Assembly: GCF_009646095.1 (NCBI RefSeq)
Contig: NZ_CP045725.1
Location: 3,534,001 to 3,598,000, forward strand
Direction: 5' to 3'
Length of the DNA stretch: 64,000 nt
Origin: Raineyella fluvialis
GTDB taxonomy: Bacteria > Actinomycetota > Actinomycetes > Propionibacteriales > Propionibacteriaceae
The position numbers and the translations under genes were made by a program. The notes under the pieces are model-generated. The model worked only from the letters and a program-made list of their open reading frames with translations. It was not told the DNA's origin and did no database searches. The first letter of the stretch is position 1; each line of letters starts with the position of its first letter. Below are positions 1 through 10,284 of this stretch, piece by piece.

Positions 1-1
1 C

Positions 2-1335
<1,334 letters not shown>

Positions 1336-1367
1336 TCCTCGATTTCACCAATCCCGGGCGTTTCGGC

Positions 1368-1373
1368 TATTCT
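1368..1373 (+). promoter_or_regulatory. Probable -10 box of the rpmB promoter
   Basis: TATTCT lies in the 109-base gap after argE, with TTCACC (1344-1349) 18 bases upstream as a possible -35. Transcription from here would give a leader of about 65 bases containing the rpmB ribosome binding site AAGGAGAA. Confidence 0.45.
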
Positions 1374-1444
1374 GTACCGGTTGCTTTCGTGCCGTGATCC
1401 GTACGGCACGACGTGACCGACACGTTCCAGAAGGAGAACCACCA

Positions 1445-1630
1445 GTGGCTGCTGTATGTGACATCTGCGCCAAGGGCCCGGGCTTTGGACACAACGTGCC
1501 TTGGTCGAAGAAGAAGACGAACCGTCGTTGGAACCCCAACATCCAGCGCGTCCGCGTGACGTTGAACGGTTCGACCAAGCGCATGAACGTGTGCACCTCG
1601 TGCCTCAAGGCCGGCAAGGTCTCTCGCTGA
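1445..1630 (+). CDS. rpmB: 50S ribosomal protein L28 (zinc-binding form)
   Basis: A 61-residue ribosomal protein with two CxxC pairs (CDIC near the N-terminus, CTSC near the C-terminus), so this is the zinc-ribbon, C+ form of L28. The body [13 protein letters not shown] and [10 protein letters not shown] is diagnostic. Translation starts at a GTG preceded by a strong AAGGAGAA site. In many actinobacteria L28 genes are duplicated into zinc-containing and zinc-free versions under Zur control; this copy would be the zinc-replete one. It is followed after 173 bases by rpsO, with room for a separate promoter. Confidence 0.95.
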   Translation: MAAVCDICAKGPGFGHNVPWSKKKTNRRWNPNIQRVRVTLNGSTKRMNVCTSCLKAGKVSR

Positions 1631-1803
1631 CCCTGCCCGGTGAAGGGGATCCCCCGGGATTCCCCCGCACCACCACTCCATCCCGGAGTGACAGTCGGCA
1701 CCCAGCCGGCGACCTGTCCCCCCTGCCGTTCGATCGGCCGCGGATCCCCAAGAGCTGTGACCACTCAGCGCCGCGCAGCGGGAATGACGAAAGGAGTGCA
1801 GCC

Positions 1804-2067
1804 ATGGATGCTGCCGACAAGCAGAAGATCATCGAAGAGTACGCGACCCACCCCGGCGACACCGGCTCCCCGGACGTCCAGGTGGCCCTGCTCACCAAGC
1901 GCATCGCGCACCTGACCGAGCACCTCAAGGAGCACAAGGGTGACCACCACTCGCGTCGCGGCCTGATGCTCATGGTCGGCCAGCGCCGTCGCCTGCTCAA
2001 CTACATCGCCAAGAACGACATCGAGCACTACCGCTCGCTGATCGCTCGACTGGGCCTGCGTCGCTGA
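1804..2067 (+). CDS. rpsO: 30S ribosomal protein S15
   Basis: An 87-residue protein with the S15 core: [16 protein letters not shown], then [24 protein letters not shown], the segment that binds the 16S rRNA central domain. Length and start fit the family. The ATG follows AAAGGAG (1790s) at normal spacing. It is followed by an intrinsic terminator and then pnp, the usual rpsO-pnp order. The usual upstream partner ribF is absent here and lies 8 kb away on the other strand. Confidence 0.96.
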   Translation: MDAADKQKIIEEYATHPGDTGSPDVQVALLTKRIAHLTEHLKEHKGDHHSRRGLMLMVGQRRRLLNYIAKNDIEHYRSLIARLGLRR

Positions 2068-2088
2068 CGCCTGCAGACCCCGTCCGGT

Positions 2089-2114
2089 GAGGCGGTCCCC
2101 CTGGGGGCCGCCTC
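2089..2114 (+). terminator. rpsO terminator hairpin
   Basis: Arms GAGGCGGTCCCC and GGGGGCCGCCTC can pair over 12 positions with one G-T pair, 22 bases after the rpsO stop. The trailing sequence (CCGTTGTTG) is only weakly T-rich, as is usual in this GC-rich genome. Confidence 0.65.
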
Positions 2115-2442
2115 CCGTTGTTGTGGGGCCCGCTCCCAGCGGGGTCCCGCCCCTTTCCTCCGGTCCACCCGGAACCCTCGTCCCCACTTCGATCCCCCGC
2201 GCCATTGCGGTCAGGTAGAGTGAGGGCCGTCTGCGATCCCTTCGCCGACACACGTCCACAGCCAGCTCGCAGGGCCCGGTCGCTTCGGGAGTCCTCGGTC
2301 CTCGGTAGTGGTTCTCGGGAAACGTCGCCGTCACCGGCATCACGGTGGCCGTCGCGCTGCGTACGCCCGCGGACCTCGATCGAAGACCGGTCTCCGTCAC
2401 CGACCGGCCGTGTGCCCTGCGGCGTACACGAAAGGAGTCCCC
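2115..2442 (+). promoter_or_regulatory. pnp promoter and long leader (no gene)
   Basis: This 328-base stretch between the rpsO terminator and pnp holds no convincing coding sequence. A TAGAGT -10 candidate sits at 2216-2221, which would give a leader of about 215 bases. The leader can form short hairpins (for example CACCG...CGGTG near 2335) and ends in AAAGGAG before the pnp ATG. In Escherichia coli the pnp leader is the target of RNase III and PNPase autocontrol; a similar role here is only an inference from its length. Confidence 0.45.
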
Positions 2443-4788
2443 ATGGAGGGACCCAACGTCCATTTCGCCGAAGCCATCATCGACAACGGTTCGTACGGCA
2501 AGCATGTCGTGCGCTTCGAGGCGGGGGCGCTCGCCCAGCAGGCCGACGGCTCCGCCGCGGTCTACCTCGACGGCGACACCATGCTGCTGTCCGCCACCAG
2601 CGCCGGGAAGCACCCCCGGGAGGGCTTCGACTTCTTCCCGCTGACCATCGACGTCGAGGAGCGGATGTACGCCGCGGGCAAGATCCCGGGCTCGTTCTTC
2701 CGTCGTGAGGGTCGCCCCGGCACCTCCGCCGTCCTCACCGCCCGGCTGATCGACCGCCCGCTGCGGCCGTCCTTCATCAAGGGCCTGCGCAACGAGGTCC
2801 AGGTGGTCATCACCGTCCTCGCGCTGAACCCGAACGTCCGCTACGACGTCGTGGCGATCAACGCCGCCTCGATGTCGACCCAGATCTCCGGGCTGCCGTT
2901 CTCCGGTCCGATCGGCGGCGTCCGCGTCGCGCTGATCGGCGATCAGTGGGTCTGCTTCCCGACCGTGGAGCAGGACGACGAGTCGACCTTCGAGATGGTC
3001 GTCGCCGGCCGGGTGCTGCCCGACGGTGACGTCGCGGTGATGATGGTCGAGGCCGGCGGCGGTGAGCACATGGTCGACCTGATCAAGGCCGGTAAGAAGG
3101 CCCCGACCGAGCAGGTCGTCGCCGAGGGCCTCGAGGCCGCCAAGCCCTTCATCAAGGTGCTCTGCGACGCCCAGGCCCGCCTGGCCGCCGAGCTGCCGAA
3201 GGAGCAGCGGGAGTTCCCGGTCTTCAGTGACTACCGCGACGAGGTCTACGCGGCGGTCGAGGCCGCCGTCCTGGACGAGATGCGCGAGGTGATGGCGATC
3301 CCGGCCAAGCTGGATCGCCAGGACCGCGAGGACGCGCTGAAGGCCAAGGCCGTCGAGGCTCTGCTGCCCTCGTTCCCCGACGCGGAGGCCGAGATCAAGG
3401 CCGCGTTCAAGTCGGTCCAGAAGAAGGTCGTGCGGCACCGTACGCTCACCGAGGGCGTCCGGATCGACGGCCGCGGCGTGCGTGACATCCGCGCCCTGTC
3501 GGCCGACGTCGAGATCATCCCCCGGGTGCACGGGTCGGCGCTCTTCCAGCGCGGCGAGACGCAGATCCTCGGCGTCACCACGCTGAACATGCTCGAGATG
3601 GAGCAGAAGATCGACACCCTGGCGCCGGAGAACACCAAGCGCTACATGCACCACTACAACTTCCCGCCGTACTCCACCGGCGAGACGGGCCGCGTCGGCT
3701 CCCCCAAGCGTCGTGAGATCGGCCACGGTGCCCTCGCTGAGCGTGCGCTGGTGCCGGTCCTCCCGAGCAAGGAGGAGTTCCCGTACGCGATCCGCCAGGT
3801 CTCCGAGGCACTGGGGTCGAACGGCTCCACCTCGATGGGCTCGGTCTGCGCCTCCACCCTGTCGCTGCTCAACGCCGGTGTGCCGCTGCGCGCGTCGGTG
3901 GCGGGCATCGCCATGGGCCTGATGAGCGAGCAGGTCGAGGGTGAGACGAAGTACGTCGCGCTGACCGACATCCTCGGTGCCGAGGACGCCCTCGGTGACA
4001 TGGACTTCAAGGTCGCGGGCACCCGCGACTTCGTCACCGCCCTGCAGCTCGACACCAAGCTGAACGGCATCCCCTCGGAGGAGCTGGCGAAGGCCCTGCT
4101 GCAGGCCCGCGAGGCCCGGATGACCCTGCTCGACGTGATGGGCGAGGCGATCGGCGAGCCCGACGAGATGAGCCCCTACGCCCCGCGGATCATCACGATG
4201 CACGTCCCGGTCGACAAGATCGGTGAGGTCATCGGCCCCAAGGGCAAGGTGATCAACCAGATGCAGGAGGACTCCGGCGCCAACATCTCGATCGAGGACG
4301 ACGGCACCATCTACATCGGCGCCACCACCGGTGAGGCCGCCGAGGCCGCCCGCTCGATGATCAACGCGATCGCCAACCCGACGATGCCCGAGGTCGGCGA
4401 GCGCTACCTCGGCACCGTCGTCAAGGTCGTCAACTTCGGCGCCTTCGTCTCCCTGCTGCCGGGCAAGGACGGGCTGCTGCACGTGACCAAGCTGCGTGAG
4501 CTCAACGACGGCAAGCGCGTGGAGAACGTCGAGGACGTCGTCAAGGTCGGCCAGAAGATCCAGGTCGAGGTCACCGAGGTCGACGACCGCGGCAAGCTCT
4601 CCCTCGCCCCGGTCGTCGAGGCCAAGCCCGCGGCCGCCCAAGCGGACCCCGCTGAGGAGGCCGACGACGCCGTCGAGGCCGACGCCCCCGAGCAGGAGAA
4701 GTCGGAGCGTTCGCCGCGTCGTCGCCGTCGTACGCACCGCAAGCCCGCCGAGGGCGGCGACTCCGAGGACACTGCCTCCGAGGAGTGA
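2443..4788 (+). CDS. pnp: Polyribonucleotide nucleotidyltransferase (PNPase)
   Basis: A 781-residue 3'-5' phosphorolytic exoribonuclease of the RNA degradosome. It has the full bacterial order: two RNase PH domains (the first begins at the N-terminus, the second near residue 345 with [13 protein letters not shown]) separated by a helical linker, then a KH domain (around 585-640, [11 protein letters not shown]), an S1 domain (around 650-720, [24 protein letters not shown]) and a disordered acidic tail interrupted by a basic RSPRRRRR patch. The ATG after AAAGGAG is the family start. A strong hairpin follows the stop. PNPase probably acts with RNase J encoded 4 kb downstream. Confidence 0.97.
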   Translation: MEGPNVHFAEAIIDNGSYGKHVVRFEAGALAQQADGSAAVYLDGDTMLLSATSAGKHPREGFDFFPLTIDVEERMYAAGKIPGSFFRREGRPGTSAVLTARLIDRPLRPSFIKGLRNEVQVVITVLALNPNVRYDVVAINAASMSTQISGLPFSGPIGGVRVALIGDQWVCFPTVEQDDESTFEMVVAGRVLPDGDVAVMMVEAGGGEHMVDLIKAGKKAPTEQVVAEGLEAAKPFIKVLCDAQARLAAELPKEQREFPVFSDYRDEVYAAVEAAVLDEMREVMAIPAKLDRQDREDALKAKAVEALLPSFPDAEAEIKAAFKSVQKKVVRHRTLTEGVRIDGRGVRDIRALSADVEIIPRVHGSALFQRGETQILGVTTLNMLEMEQKIDTLAPENTKRYMHHYNFPPYSTGETGRVGSPKRREIGHGALAERALVPVLPSKEEFPYAIRQVSEALGSNGSTSMGSVCASTLSLLNAGVPLRASVAGIAMGLMSEQVEGETKYVALTDILGAEDALGDMDFKVAGTRDFVTALQLDTKLNGIPSEELAKALLQAREARMTLLDVMGEAIGEPDEMSPYAPRIITMHVPVDKIGEVIGPKGKVINQMQEDSGANISIEDDGTIYIGATTGEAAEAARSMINAIANPTMPEVGERYLGTVVKVVNFGAFVSLLPGKDGLLHVTKLRELNDGKRVENVEDVVKVGQKIQVEVTEVDDRGKLSLAPVVEAKPAAAQADPAEEADDAVEADAPEQEKSERSPRRRRRTHRKPAEGGDSEDTASEE

Positions 4789-4812
4789 GCCTCCGGCCCT
4801 ACCGGGCCCACC

Positions 4813-4848
4813 GCGTCGCCCCTCCGTCCCGTACGTGAGGGGCGACGC
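4813..4848 (+). terminator. pnp terminator hairpin
   Basis: A perfect 12-base-pair stem (GCGTCGCCCCTC / GAGGGGCGACGC) with a 12-base loop lies 25 bases after the pnp stop and is followed by CCGTTT. It precedes the promoter-like box of the M16 peptidase gene. Confidence 0.75.
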
Positions 4849-4883
4849 CCGTTTCCCGGGACTGTCCGCTTCGCCGCCACTCG

Positions 4884-4889
4884 TATCAT
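4884..4889 (+). promoter_or_regulatory. Probable -10 box before the M16 peptidase
   Basis: TATCAT lies just after the pnp terminator. A transcript from it would begin near 4896, downstream of the only in-frame canonical start (ATG 4892) but upstream of the GGAGG at 4932-4936. This bears on the start-codon question discussed for the peptidase. Confidence 0.4.
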
Positions 4890-4891
4890 CG

Positions 4892-6238
4892 ATGACGGGA
4901 CCGGTCATCCGGGGCCGTTCCCACCCTGTCCGGAGGTTCTTCACCATCAACCGCACTGTTCTGTCGGCCGACGACCTGGCCGGTGACCTGCGCCGCACCA
5001 CGCTCCCCGGCGGCCTGCGCGTGGTCTCCGAGAGCCTGTCGCACACCGCCGCGTTCAACCTCGGCTTCTTCGTCGGCGTCGGCTCCCGCCGTGAGTCCCG
5101 GGCCCTGCACGGGGCCTCGCACATGCTGGAGCACGTCCTCTTCAAGGGCACTCCGCGACTGAGCGCCGAGGAGATCTCGGCCTCCATCGAGGGGGTCGGC
5201 GGCGACCTCAACGCCTATACGGCCAAGGAGCACACCTGCTTCTACGCCCGACTCCTGGCCGAGGACGCCGATCGTGCCGTCGCCGTGATGTCGGACATGC
5301 TCGCGCACTCCCTGATCGAACCGCAGCACTTCTCCTCGGAGCGGACCGTGGTGCTCGAGGAGATCGCGATGGGCAACGACGATCCCGGGGACGTGGCGCA
5401 TGACCTGTCGGCCCAGCGCCTGTACGGGCCGAGCGGCCTGGCCAAACCGGTGATCGGGTCGGTGGAGAGCATCCGCGCCATGGATCGCGACGCGGTGGTC
5501 GAGTACTGGCTGGCGCAGTACCGGGCCGACGACATCGTCGTGAGCGCCTCCGGTGCCGTGGACCACGATCGGCTGCTGGAACAGCTCGCGCCGCTCGACC
5601 TGGCCCTCTCCCGGCGTCGTGCCCCCGCTACGGCGGCGGACGAGGAAGCGGCTGCCGTCCCCGAGCCCGGCCTGGTCGTCCAGACCCGTGACTTCGAGCA
5701 GCTCGAGGCGGTGATGTCCTGGCCGGGTCTCGCCCTGCTCGATCCGCGCCGGGCCATCCTCGACGTACTCGTCACCGTGCTCGGCGGCGGCATGTCCGCC
5801 CGGCTGTTCGTCGAGGTCCGGGAGAAGCGCGGCCTCACCTACAGCATCGACGCCAGCGAGATCGCGTACAGCGACGCCGGCCAGGTGAGCATCGAATGGG
5901 CCTGCGCACCGGAACGTCTGCAGCAGATCGTCGACGTGGTCCGCGAGGTGCTGGACGATGTGCTGGCCCACGGGATCACGGCGAACGAGCTGGCCCAGGC
6001 GAAGGGCCAGATCCGGGGCCAGACCCTGCTCGGCCTCGAGTCGCCCTCCGCCCACATGTCCAGGAACGGACGTACGGTTCTGCAGGACGACCCGCGGACG
6101 GTGGGCGAGATGCTGGCCGCTGTCGAGGCGGTCACCCTGGAGGACGTGCACACTCTTACCCGCGAGCTGTTCTCCGCCGAGCCCACCCTGGCCGTGGTCG
6201 GTCCCTGGGACGAGGACCGCCAGGTCTCCCTGGGCTGA
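4892..6238 (+). CDS. M16-family zinc metallopeptidase (processing-peptidase-like)
   Basis: An insulinase/mitochondrial-processing-peptidase-type protein, 448 residues from ATG 4892 or 430 from ATC 4946. The inverted zinc motif HXXEH is present (HMLEH in ALHGASHMLEHVLFKGT), with downstream acidic VVLEEIAMGNDDPGD. The C-terminal M16 domain (EVREKRGLTYSI, SIEWACAPERLQQ) is intact. This gene sits between pnp and dapB in many actinobacteria. The start is uncertain: ATG 4892 has no ribosome binding site and precedes the predicted transcript, while GGAGG (4932-4936) is correctly spaced for an ATC codon at 4946, where family similarity also begins. The stop codon lies in a 15-base tandem duplication. 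Confidence 0.88.
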   Translation: MTGPVIRGRSHPVRRFFTINRTVLSADDLAGDLRRTTLPGGLRVVSESLSHTAAFNLGFFVGVGSRRESRALHGASHMLEHVLFKGTPRLSAEEISASIEGVGGDLNAYTAKEHTCFYARLLAEDADRAVAVMSDMLAHSLIEPQHFSSERTVVLEEIAMGNDDPGDVAHDLSAQRLYGPSGLAKPVIGSVESIRAMDRDAVVEYWLAQYRADDIVVSASGAVDHDRLLEQLAPLDLALSRRRAPATAADEEAAAVPEPGLVVQTRDFEQLEAVMSWPGLALLDPRRAILDVLVTVLGGGMSARLFVEVREKRGLTYSIDASEIAYSDAGQVSIEWACAPERLQQIVDVVREVLDDVLAHGITANELAQAKGQIRGQTLLGLESPSAHMSRNGRTVLQDDPRTVGEMLAAVEAVTLEDVHTLTRELFSAEPTLAVVGPWDEDRQVSLG

Positions 6239-6255
6239 ACCTCCCTGGGCTGAAC
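6226..6255 (+). repeat. 15-base perfect tandem duplication over a stop codon
   Basis: CTCCCTGGGCTGAAC occurs twice in a row (6226-6240 and 6241-6255). The first copy carries the last codons and TGA stop of the M16 peptidase; the second recreates the same Leu-Gly-stop in the intergenic space. Confidence 0.9.
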
Positions 6256-6336
6256 GGCTGAGGGGCACCGGTCGGGCGGACCGCCGCCGGTGACCCCGTG
6301 GAAGAATGGTCCCGACCTGATCACGAGGAGCGACAA

Positions 6337-7074
6337 ATGACAACGGTGGCGGTTTTCGGAGCCAAGGGCCGCATGGGCCGGGAAGTCGTGGCGGCGATCG
6401 AGGCGGCTCCCGACCTCGAACTCGGCGCCACTGTCGACCACGGCGAGGATCGCGGCCCGGTCGCCGAGGCCGACGTCGTGGTCGACTTCACCGTCCCCGA
6501 CGTGGTGATGGACAACCTCGAGTGGGCCATCGCTCACGGCGTCCACTGCGTGGTCGGTACCACGGGCTTCACCCCGGAGCGCCTGGACACCGTCCGCGGC
6601 TGGCTGGAGGCCCATCCCGGCACCAACGCCATCATCGCGTCCAACTTCTCCGTCGGCGCGCTGCTGATGATGAAGTTCGCCGCCGAGGCGGCCCGCTTCT
6701 ACGAGAGCGTCGAGGTGGTCGAGCTGCATCACCCGGACAAGGTCGACGCGCCGTCCGGCACAGCCGTGACCACGGCCCGGAAGATCGCCGCGGCCCGGGC
6801 CGCAGCGGGGGTGGCCCCGTCCCCGGACGCCACCGCCACCCAGCTGGACGGCGCCCGCGGCGCGGTCGTGGACGGCATCCACGTGCACAGCGTGCGTCAG
6901 CGTGGGCTCTTCGCCCACCAGGAGGTGCTGCTCGGCAACCCCGGTGAGACCCTGACGCTGCGCGAGGACTCGATGTCGCGGACGTCGTACATGACGGGTG
7001 TGCTCGCGGCCGTCCGCGCGGTCGCTTCCCGCCCCGGACTCACCGAGGGCATCGAGGACCTGCTGGGCATCTGA
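6337..7074 (+). CDS. dapB: 4-hydroxy-tetrahydrodipicolinate reductase
   Basis: A 245-residue NAD(P)H-dependent reductase of the diaminopimelate/lysine pathway. The N-terminal Rossmann motif is GAKGRMGREV; VVGTTGFTPERL and NFSVGALLMMKFA follow; the catalytic ELHHPDKVDAPSGTA segment supplies the His-His-Lys used in catalysis. The ATG at 6337 follows CGAGGAG; an earlier GTG in frame (6298) lacks a good site. It lies in the usual place downstream of pnp and the M16 peptidase, though thyX and dapA, common neighbours in actinobacteria, are missing from this window. Confidence 0.95.
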   Translation: MTTVAVFGAKGRMGREVVAAIEAAPDLELGATVDHGEDRGPVAEADVVVDFTVPDVVMDNLEWAIAHGVHCVVGTTGFTPERLDTVRGWLEAHPGTNAIIASNFSVGALLMMKFAAEAARFYESVEVVELHHPDKVDAPSGTAVTTARKIAAARAAAGVAPSPDATATQLDGARGAVVDGIHVHSVRQRGLFAHQEVLLGNPGETLTLREDSMSRTSYMTGVLAAVRAVASRPGLTEGIEDLLGI

Positions 7075-7079
7075 GCCTC

Positions 7080-7979
7080 GTGCCCGACACCCCGCTCGTC
7101 GACGCGCCGCTGGTCCGCGGGCTGCTGCGCTCGCAGTTGCCCCCCGAGCTCGCCCACCTCACCGAGGCACCGCTCACCCTGCTGGGCCAGGGGTGGGACA
7201 ACGCCATGTTCAGGCTCGGTCAGGACCACGTGGTCCGGGTCCCGACGAGCCGACTCGCCGCGCGGTTGATCGAGCACGAGATCGCGTGGATCGCCACCGT
7301 CGGGGCGCCGCTGCTCGCTCTCGACCTGGCCGTCCCGGTCCCGGTCTTCTGTGGTCGGCCCGGCCCGCTCTACCCGACCCGGTGGACGGTGGTGCCCTGG
7401 ATCGGTGGCACCGACCTGGCCTCGCTGCCGCTGCCCGACCGCCGGGGCCTGGCGGCGCCGCTGGCCCGTGCACTGGCGGCCCTCCACCGTCCGGCACCTC
7501 CCGACGCGCCGTACAACGCCTACCGCGGCGTCCCGCTCGCCGCCCGCGCCGCCGCGGTCGCCGATCGCTGGCCTGCGGTCGAGCGCTACCTGGGGACCGC
7601 GGACAGCCATGCGCTGAGGGAGTGCTGGGCCCGGGGCCTGGCCGCCCCCACGTGGCCCGGGCCGCCGCTGTGGATCCACGGCGACACCCACGCCCGCAAC
7701 ATCATCCAACGCGACGGGCACCTCGCCGGTCTGATCGACTTCGGCGACGCCACCGCCGGGGACCCCGCGACCGATCTGGCCGCCGCGGTCCTCGACTTCG
7801 ACGCGGAAGGGTATGCGCGGTTCCGCGACGTCGCCGAGGCGACCGGCAGGTACGACGGGGCGATCTGGGACCGGGCTGCCGGCTGGGCGGTCGTGATCAT
7901 CACCGCCCTGATCGCCGATCCCGTCAACCGACGCAACTTCGCCGGGCTGATCGAGGACGCCCGGGTGAACCTGGGCTGA
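7080..7979 (+). CDS. Aminoglycoside phosphotransferase-fold (APH) kinase
   Basis: A 299-residue protein of the APH/choline kinase superfamily. It has the nucleotide-loop region GQGWDNAMFRLG, the catalytic WIHGDTHARNII (Asp and Asn of the HGD-x4-N motif) and the metal-binding IDFGDATAGDPATDLA. The substrate cannot be read from sequence; members phosphorylate aminoglycosides, macrolides or small metabolites, and chromosomal single copies like this are usually not proven resistance genes. The GTG start lies five bases after the dapB stop without a clear ribosome binding site, suggesting coupling. It is convergent with the next gene. Confidence 0.85.
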   Translation: MPDTPLVDAPLVRGLLRSQLPPELAHLTEAPLTLLGQGWDNAMFRLGQDHVVRVPTSRLAARLIEHEIAWIATVGAPLLALDLAVPVPVFCGRPGPLYPTRWTVVPWIGGTDLASLPLPDRRGLAAPLARALAALHRPAPPDAPYNAYRGVPLAARAAAVADRWPAVERYLGTADSHALRECWARGLAAPTWPGPPLWIHGDTHARNIIQRDGHLAGLIDFGDATAGDPATDLAAAVLDFDAEGYARFRDVAEATGRYDGAIWDRAAGWAVVIITALIADPVNRRNFAGLIEDARVNLG

Positions 7980-8012
7980 TGCCGGCGGGTCCGGGCGCTC
8001 ACCGGACGGGGA

Positions 8013-8561
8013 TCACTCCGCTACGCGGACCCGCAGTCGTACCTGCCTGATCGTGAAGGATCCGTCGTCGGCGGTGAACTGCTGGGTGGCACCGTCGGGT
8101 CGCCAACCGGCCGATTCCAGGAAGGCGCGGAGCGGATCGTTGGTCGTGCGGACCCACCAGGTGGCGGTCTGGAACCCGTCGGCCCGCAGCGTGTCGATCA
8201 ACGCGTTCATCAGGCGCGACCCGTGCCCGGCCCCCCGGGCAGCGGGATCCACCGCGAACTCCGCCACCATGCCGTCGGTGGGCTCGGCGTCCTCGTCGTC
8301 ACTGGGCGCGGTGGCGGCGAAGCCGACCACCCGGTCTCCCTCCAACCCCACCAGGACACGGCAGCGCGCCTCGGGAGGGCGGACGATCGCCTCATGCCAG
8401 GCTTCCACCATCGCCGCGAGGTCAGTGCCGGCGAGCAGGCCGCGGCGTTCGGCGCTGCCCCACTCCGAGAGCCAGGCGCGCCGCTGCAACGGGGCGATGG
8501 CTGCTGCTTCCGCGGGCCAAGCGGTGCGGACGTGCAGCAGGTGCGCGGATTCGTCGGTCAC
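8013..8561 (-). CDS. GNAT-family N-acetyltransferase
   Basis: A 182-residue acetyl-CoA-dependent acetyltransferase. The acetyl-CoA pyrophosphate loop is FAVDPAARGAGHGSRLMNAL around residues 110-130, followed by a typical C-terminal strand (LRAFLESAGWRPDG). The acceptor is unknown. The GTG start has no ribosome binding site but is preceded six bases upstream by a TAACCT box (minus strand, 8573-8568), so the message is probably leaderless. It is divergent from RNase J with only 34 bases between the two start codons. Confidence 0.85.
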   Translation of the reverse strand: MTDESAHLLHVRTAWPAEAAAIAPLQRRAWLSEWGSAERRGLLAGTDLAAMVEAWHEAIVRPPEARCRVLVGLEGDRVVGFAATAPSDDEDAEPTDGMVAEFAVDPAARGAGHGSRLMNALIDTLRADGFQTATWWVRTTNDPLRAFLESAGWRPDGATQQFTADDGSFTIRQVRLRVRVAE

Positions 8562-8598
8562 GCCCCCAGGTTAGTCGGTGGGATAGGCTGGTCGGGTG
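8559..8598. promoter_or_regulatory. Overlapping divergent leaderless promoters (GNAT / RNase J)
   Basis: Two outward-facing -10 boxes, TAACCT (minus, 8573-8568) and TAGGCT (plus, 8584-8589), are ten bases apart. Each is followed after exactly six bases by the GTG start of its gene. The -35 region of each promoter would overlap the start region of the other gene, so the two should compete for polymerase. Confidence 0.6.
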
Positions 8599-10284
8599 TC
8601 CCCTTCCGGCTTGAAGACCCCGCCCACCCTCGCTCCCGGCACGCTGCGTGTCATCCCGCTCGGCGGCCTCGGTGACATCGGGCGGAACATGACCAGCTTC
8701 GAGATCGACGGCCAGCTCCTGCTGGTCGACTGCGGCGTGCTCTTCCCCGAGGACGACCACCCGGGCGTCGACCTACTGCTGCCGGCCTTCGAGCTCATCC
8801 AGGACCGGCTCCAGGATGTCGTGGGGCTGGTGCTCACCCATGGGCACGAGGATCACATCGGCGCGGTCCCCTACCTGCTGCGCCAGCGACCCGACCTGCC
8901 GCTCTACGGCAGCAAGCTGACCCTCGCCCTCGTCGAGGCCAAACTGAAGGAGCATCGACTGGCCCGCGAGGCGGTGCTCAAGGTCGTCGGGGACGACACT
9001 CGGGTGGAGGTCGGCAACTTCGACCTGGAGTTCATGGCCGTCAATCACTCCATCCCGGACGGTCTCGCCGTCGCGATCCGCACCGAGGGTGGCACGGTCC
9101 TGCACACCGGCGACTTCAAGATGGACCAGCTCCCTCTCGACGGACGGATCACCGATCTGCGGCGCTTCGCGAAGCTCGGGGAGGAGGGCGTCGACCTCTT
9201 CATGTCCGACTCCACGAACGCCGAGACCCCCGGCTTCACCCCGTTGGAGAAGGACATCGCCCCCGCGATGGAGCGGGTGGTGGCGACCTCGGAGCAGATG
9301 ATCATCGTCACCTGCTTCTCGTCGCACATCCACCGCGTCCAGCAGGTCCTCGACGTCGCCCACCTGTACGAGCGCAAGGTCGTCTTCGTCGGCCGCTCGA
9401 TGGTGCGCAACATGACGGTGGCCGCGGATCTCGGCTATCTCACGGTGCCGCCGAAGACCTTGGTCGACCTGAAGGACATCGAGTCCGTGCCGCGCGAGGA
9501 CCTGATCATCGTGTCGACCGGCTCGCAGGGCGAGCCGCTGTCCGCCCTGGCCCGGATCGCCAACCAGGAGCACCCCATCATCCGCCTCGATCGTGGCGAC
9601 ACGGTCCTGCTGGCGTCCTCGCTCATCCCCGGCAACGAGAACGCCGTCTTCCGGGTCATCAACGGCCTGGCGAAGCTCGGCGCGACCGTGGTGCACAAGG
9701 GCAACGCGATGGTGCACGTGTCCGGCCATGCCAGCTCCGGCGAACTGCTGTACTGCTACAACATCGTCCGCCCGGCGAACGCGATGCCCGTGCACGGCGA
9801 GCCGCGTCACCTGATCGCGAACGCCGACCTCGCCGTCGCGACGGGAGTGCCGCGCGACCGCGCCCTGGTCTGCCAGGACGGCTCGGTCGTCGACCTGCGC
9901 AACCACCGGGCTCGCATCGTCGGGCAGGTCGATGCCCCCTACATCTTCGTCGACGGCACCACGGTGGGCGACATCTCGGAGAGCCAGCTGGTGGACCGCA
10001 AGATCCTCGGCGAGGAGGGCTTCATCTCAGTGATCGCGGTGGTCAACACCCGCTCGAACAAGCTTCTCACCGGCCCGGACATCCATGCCCGCGGCTTTGC
10101 CGAGGACGACGCCATCTTCGAGGAGGTCCGCCAGGAGGTCGCGAACGCCCTGCGGCAGTCCCTCGAACAGGACGTGGACGACGTCCACCGGTTGCAGCAG
10201 ACGGTGCGCCGGGTGGTCGGACGCTGGGTCAACAAGACCTACCGCAGGCGCCCCATGATCGTGCCGGTGATCATCGAGGCCTGA
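8596..10284 (+). CDS. rnj: Ribonuclease J
   Basis: A 562-residue metallo-beta-lactamase/beta-CASP RNase with 5'-3' exonuclease and endonuclease activity in mRNA decay and rRNA maturation. The metal motif is LTHGHEDHIGAVPYLL near residue 80; HTGDFKMDQLPLDG carries the next ligands; VSGHASSGEL and PVHGEPRHL belong to the beta-CASP and C-terminal parts. The start is a GTG with TAGGCT six bases before it and no ribosome binding site, so probably leaderless. N-terminal TLRVIPLGGLGDIGRNM is the standard family beginning. It lies in the pnp neighbourhood, and the two enzymes are likely functional partners. Confidence 0.95.
   Translation: MSPSGLKTPPTLAPGTLRVIPLGGLGDIGRNMTSFEIDGQLLLVDCGVLFPEDDHPGVDLLLPAFELIQDRLQDVVGLVLTHGHEDHIGAVPYLLRQRPDLPLYGSKLTLALVEAKLKEHRLAREAVLKVVGDDTRVEVGNFDLEFMAVNHSIPDGLAVAIRTEGGTVLHTGDFKMDQLPLDGRITDLRRFAKLGEEGVDLFMSDSTNAETPGFTPLEKDIAPAMERVVATSEQMIIVTCFSSHIHRVQQVLDVAHLYERKVVFVGRSMVRNMTVAADLGYLTVPPKTLVDLKDIESVPREDLIIVSTGSQGEPLSALARIANQEHPIIRLDRGDTVLLASSLIPGNENAVFRVINGLAKLGATVVHKGNAMVHVSGHASSGELLYCYNIVRPANAMPVHGEPRHLIANADLAVATGVPRDRALVCQDGSVVDLRNHRARIVGQVDAPYIFVDGTTVGDISESQLVDRKILGEEGFISVIAVVNTRSNKLLTGPDIHARGFAEDDAIFEEVRQEVANALRQSLEQDVDDVHRLQQTVRRVVGRWVNKTYRRRPMIVPVIIEA

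Noticed and set aside
1765-5211. Open frame of over 1,100 codons on the minus strand opposite rpsO and pnp
   Set aside because: It mirrors the third-position GC bias of pnp. Its product is low complexity and rich in Leu, Val, Asp, Gly and Arg, with no domain; rpsO and pnp on the plus strand are unmistakable.
7080-7979. Antibiotic resistance phosphotransferase
   Set aside because: The fold and motifs are clear but the substrate is not. It lies in a core-gene setting without mobile elements, so a resistance claim is not supported.
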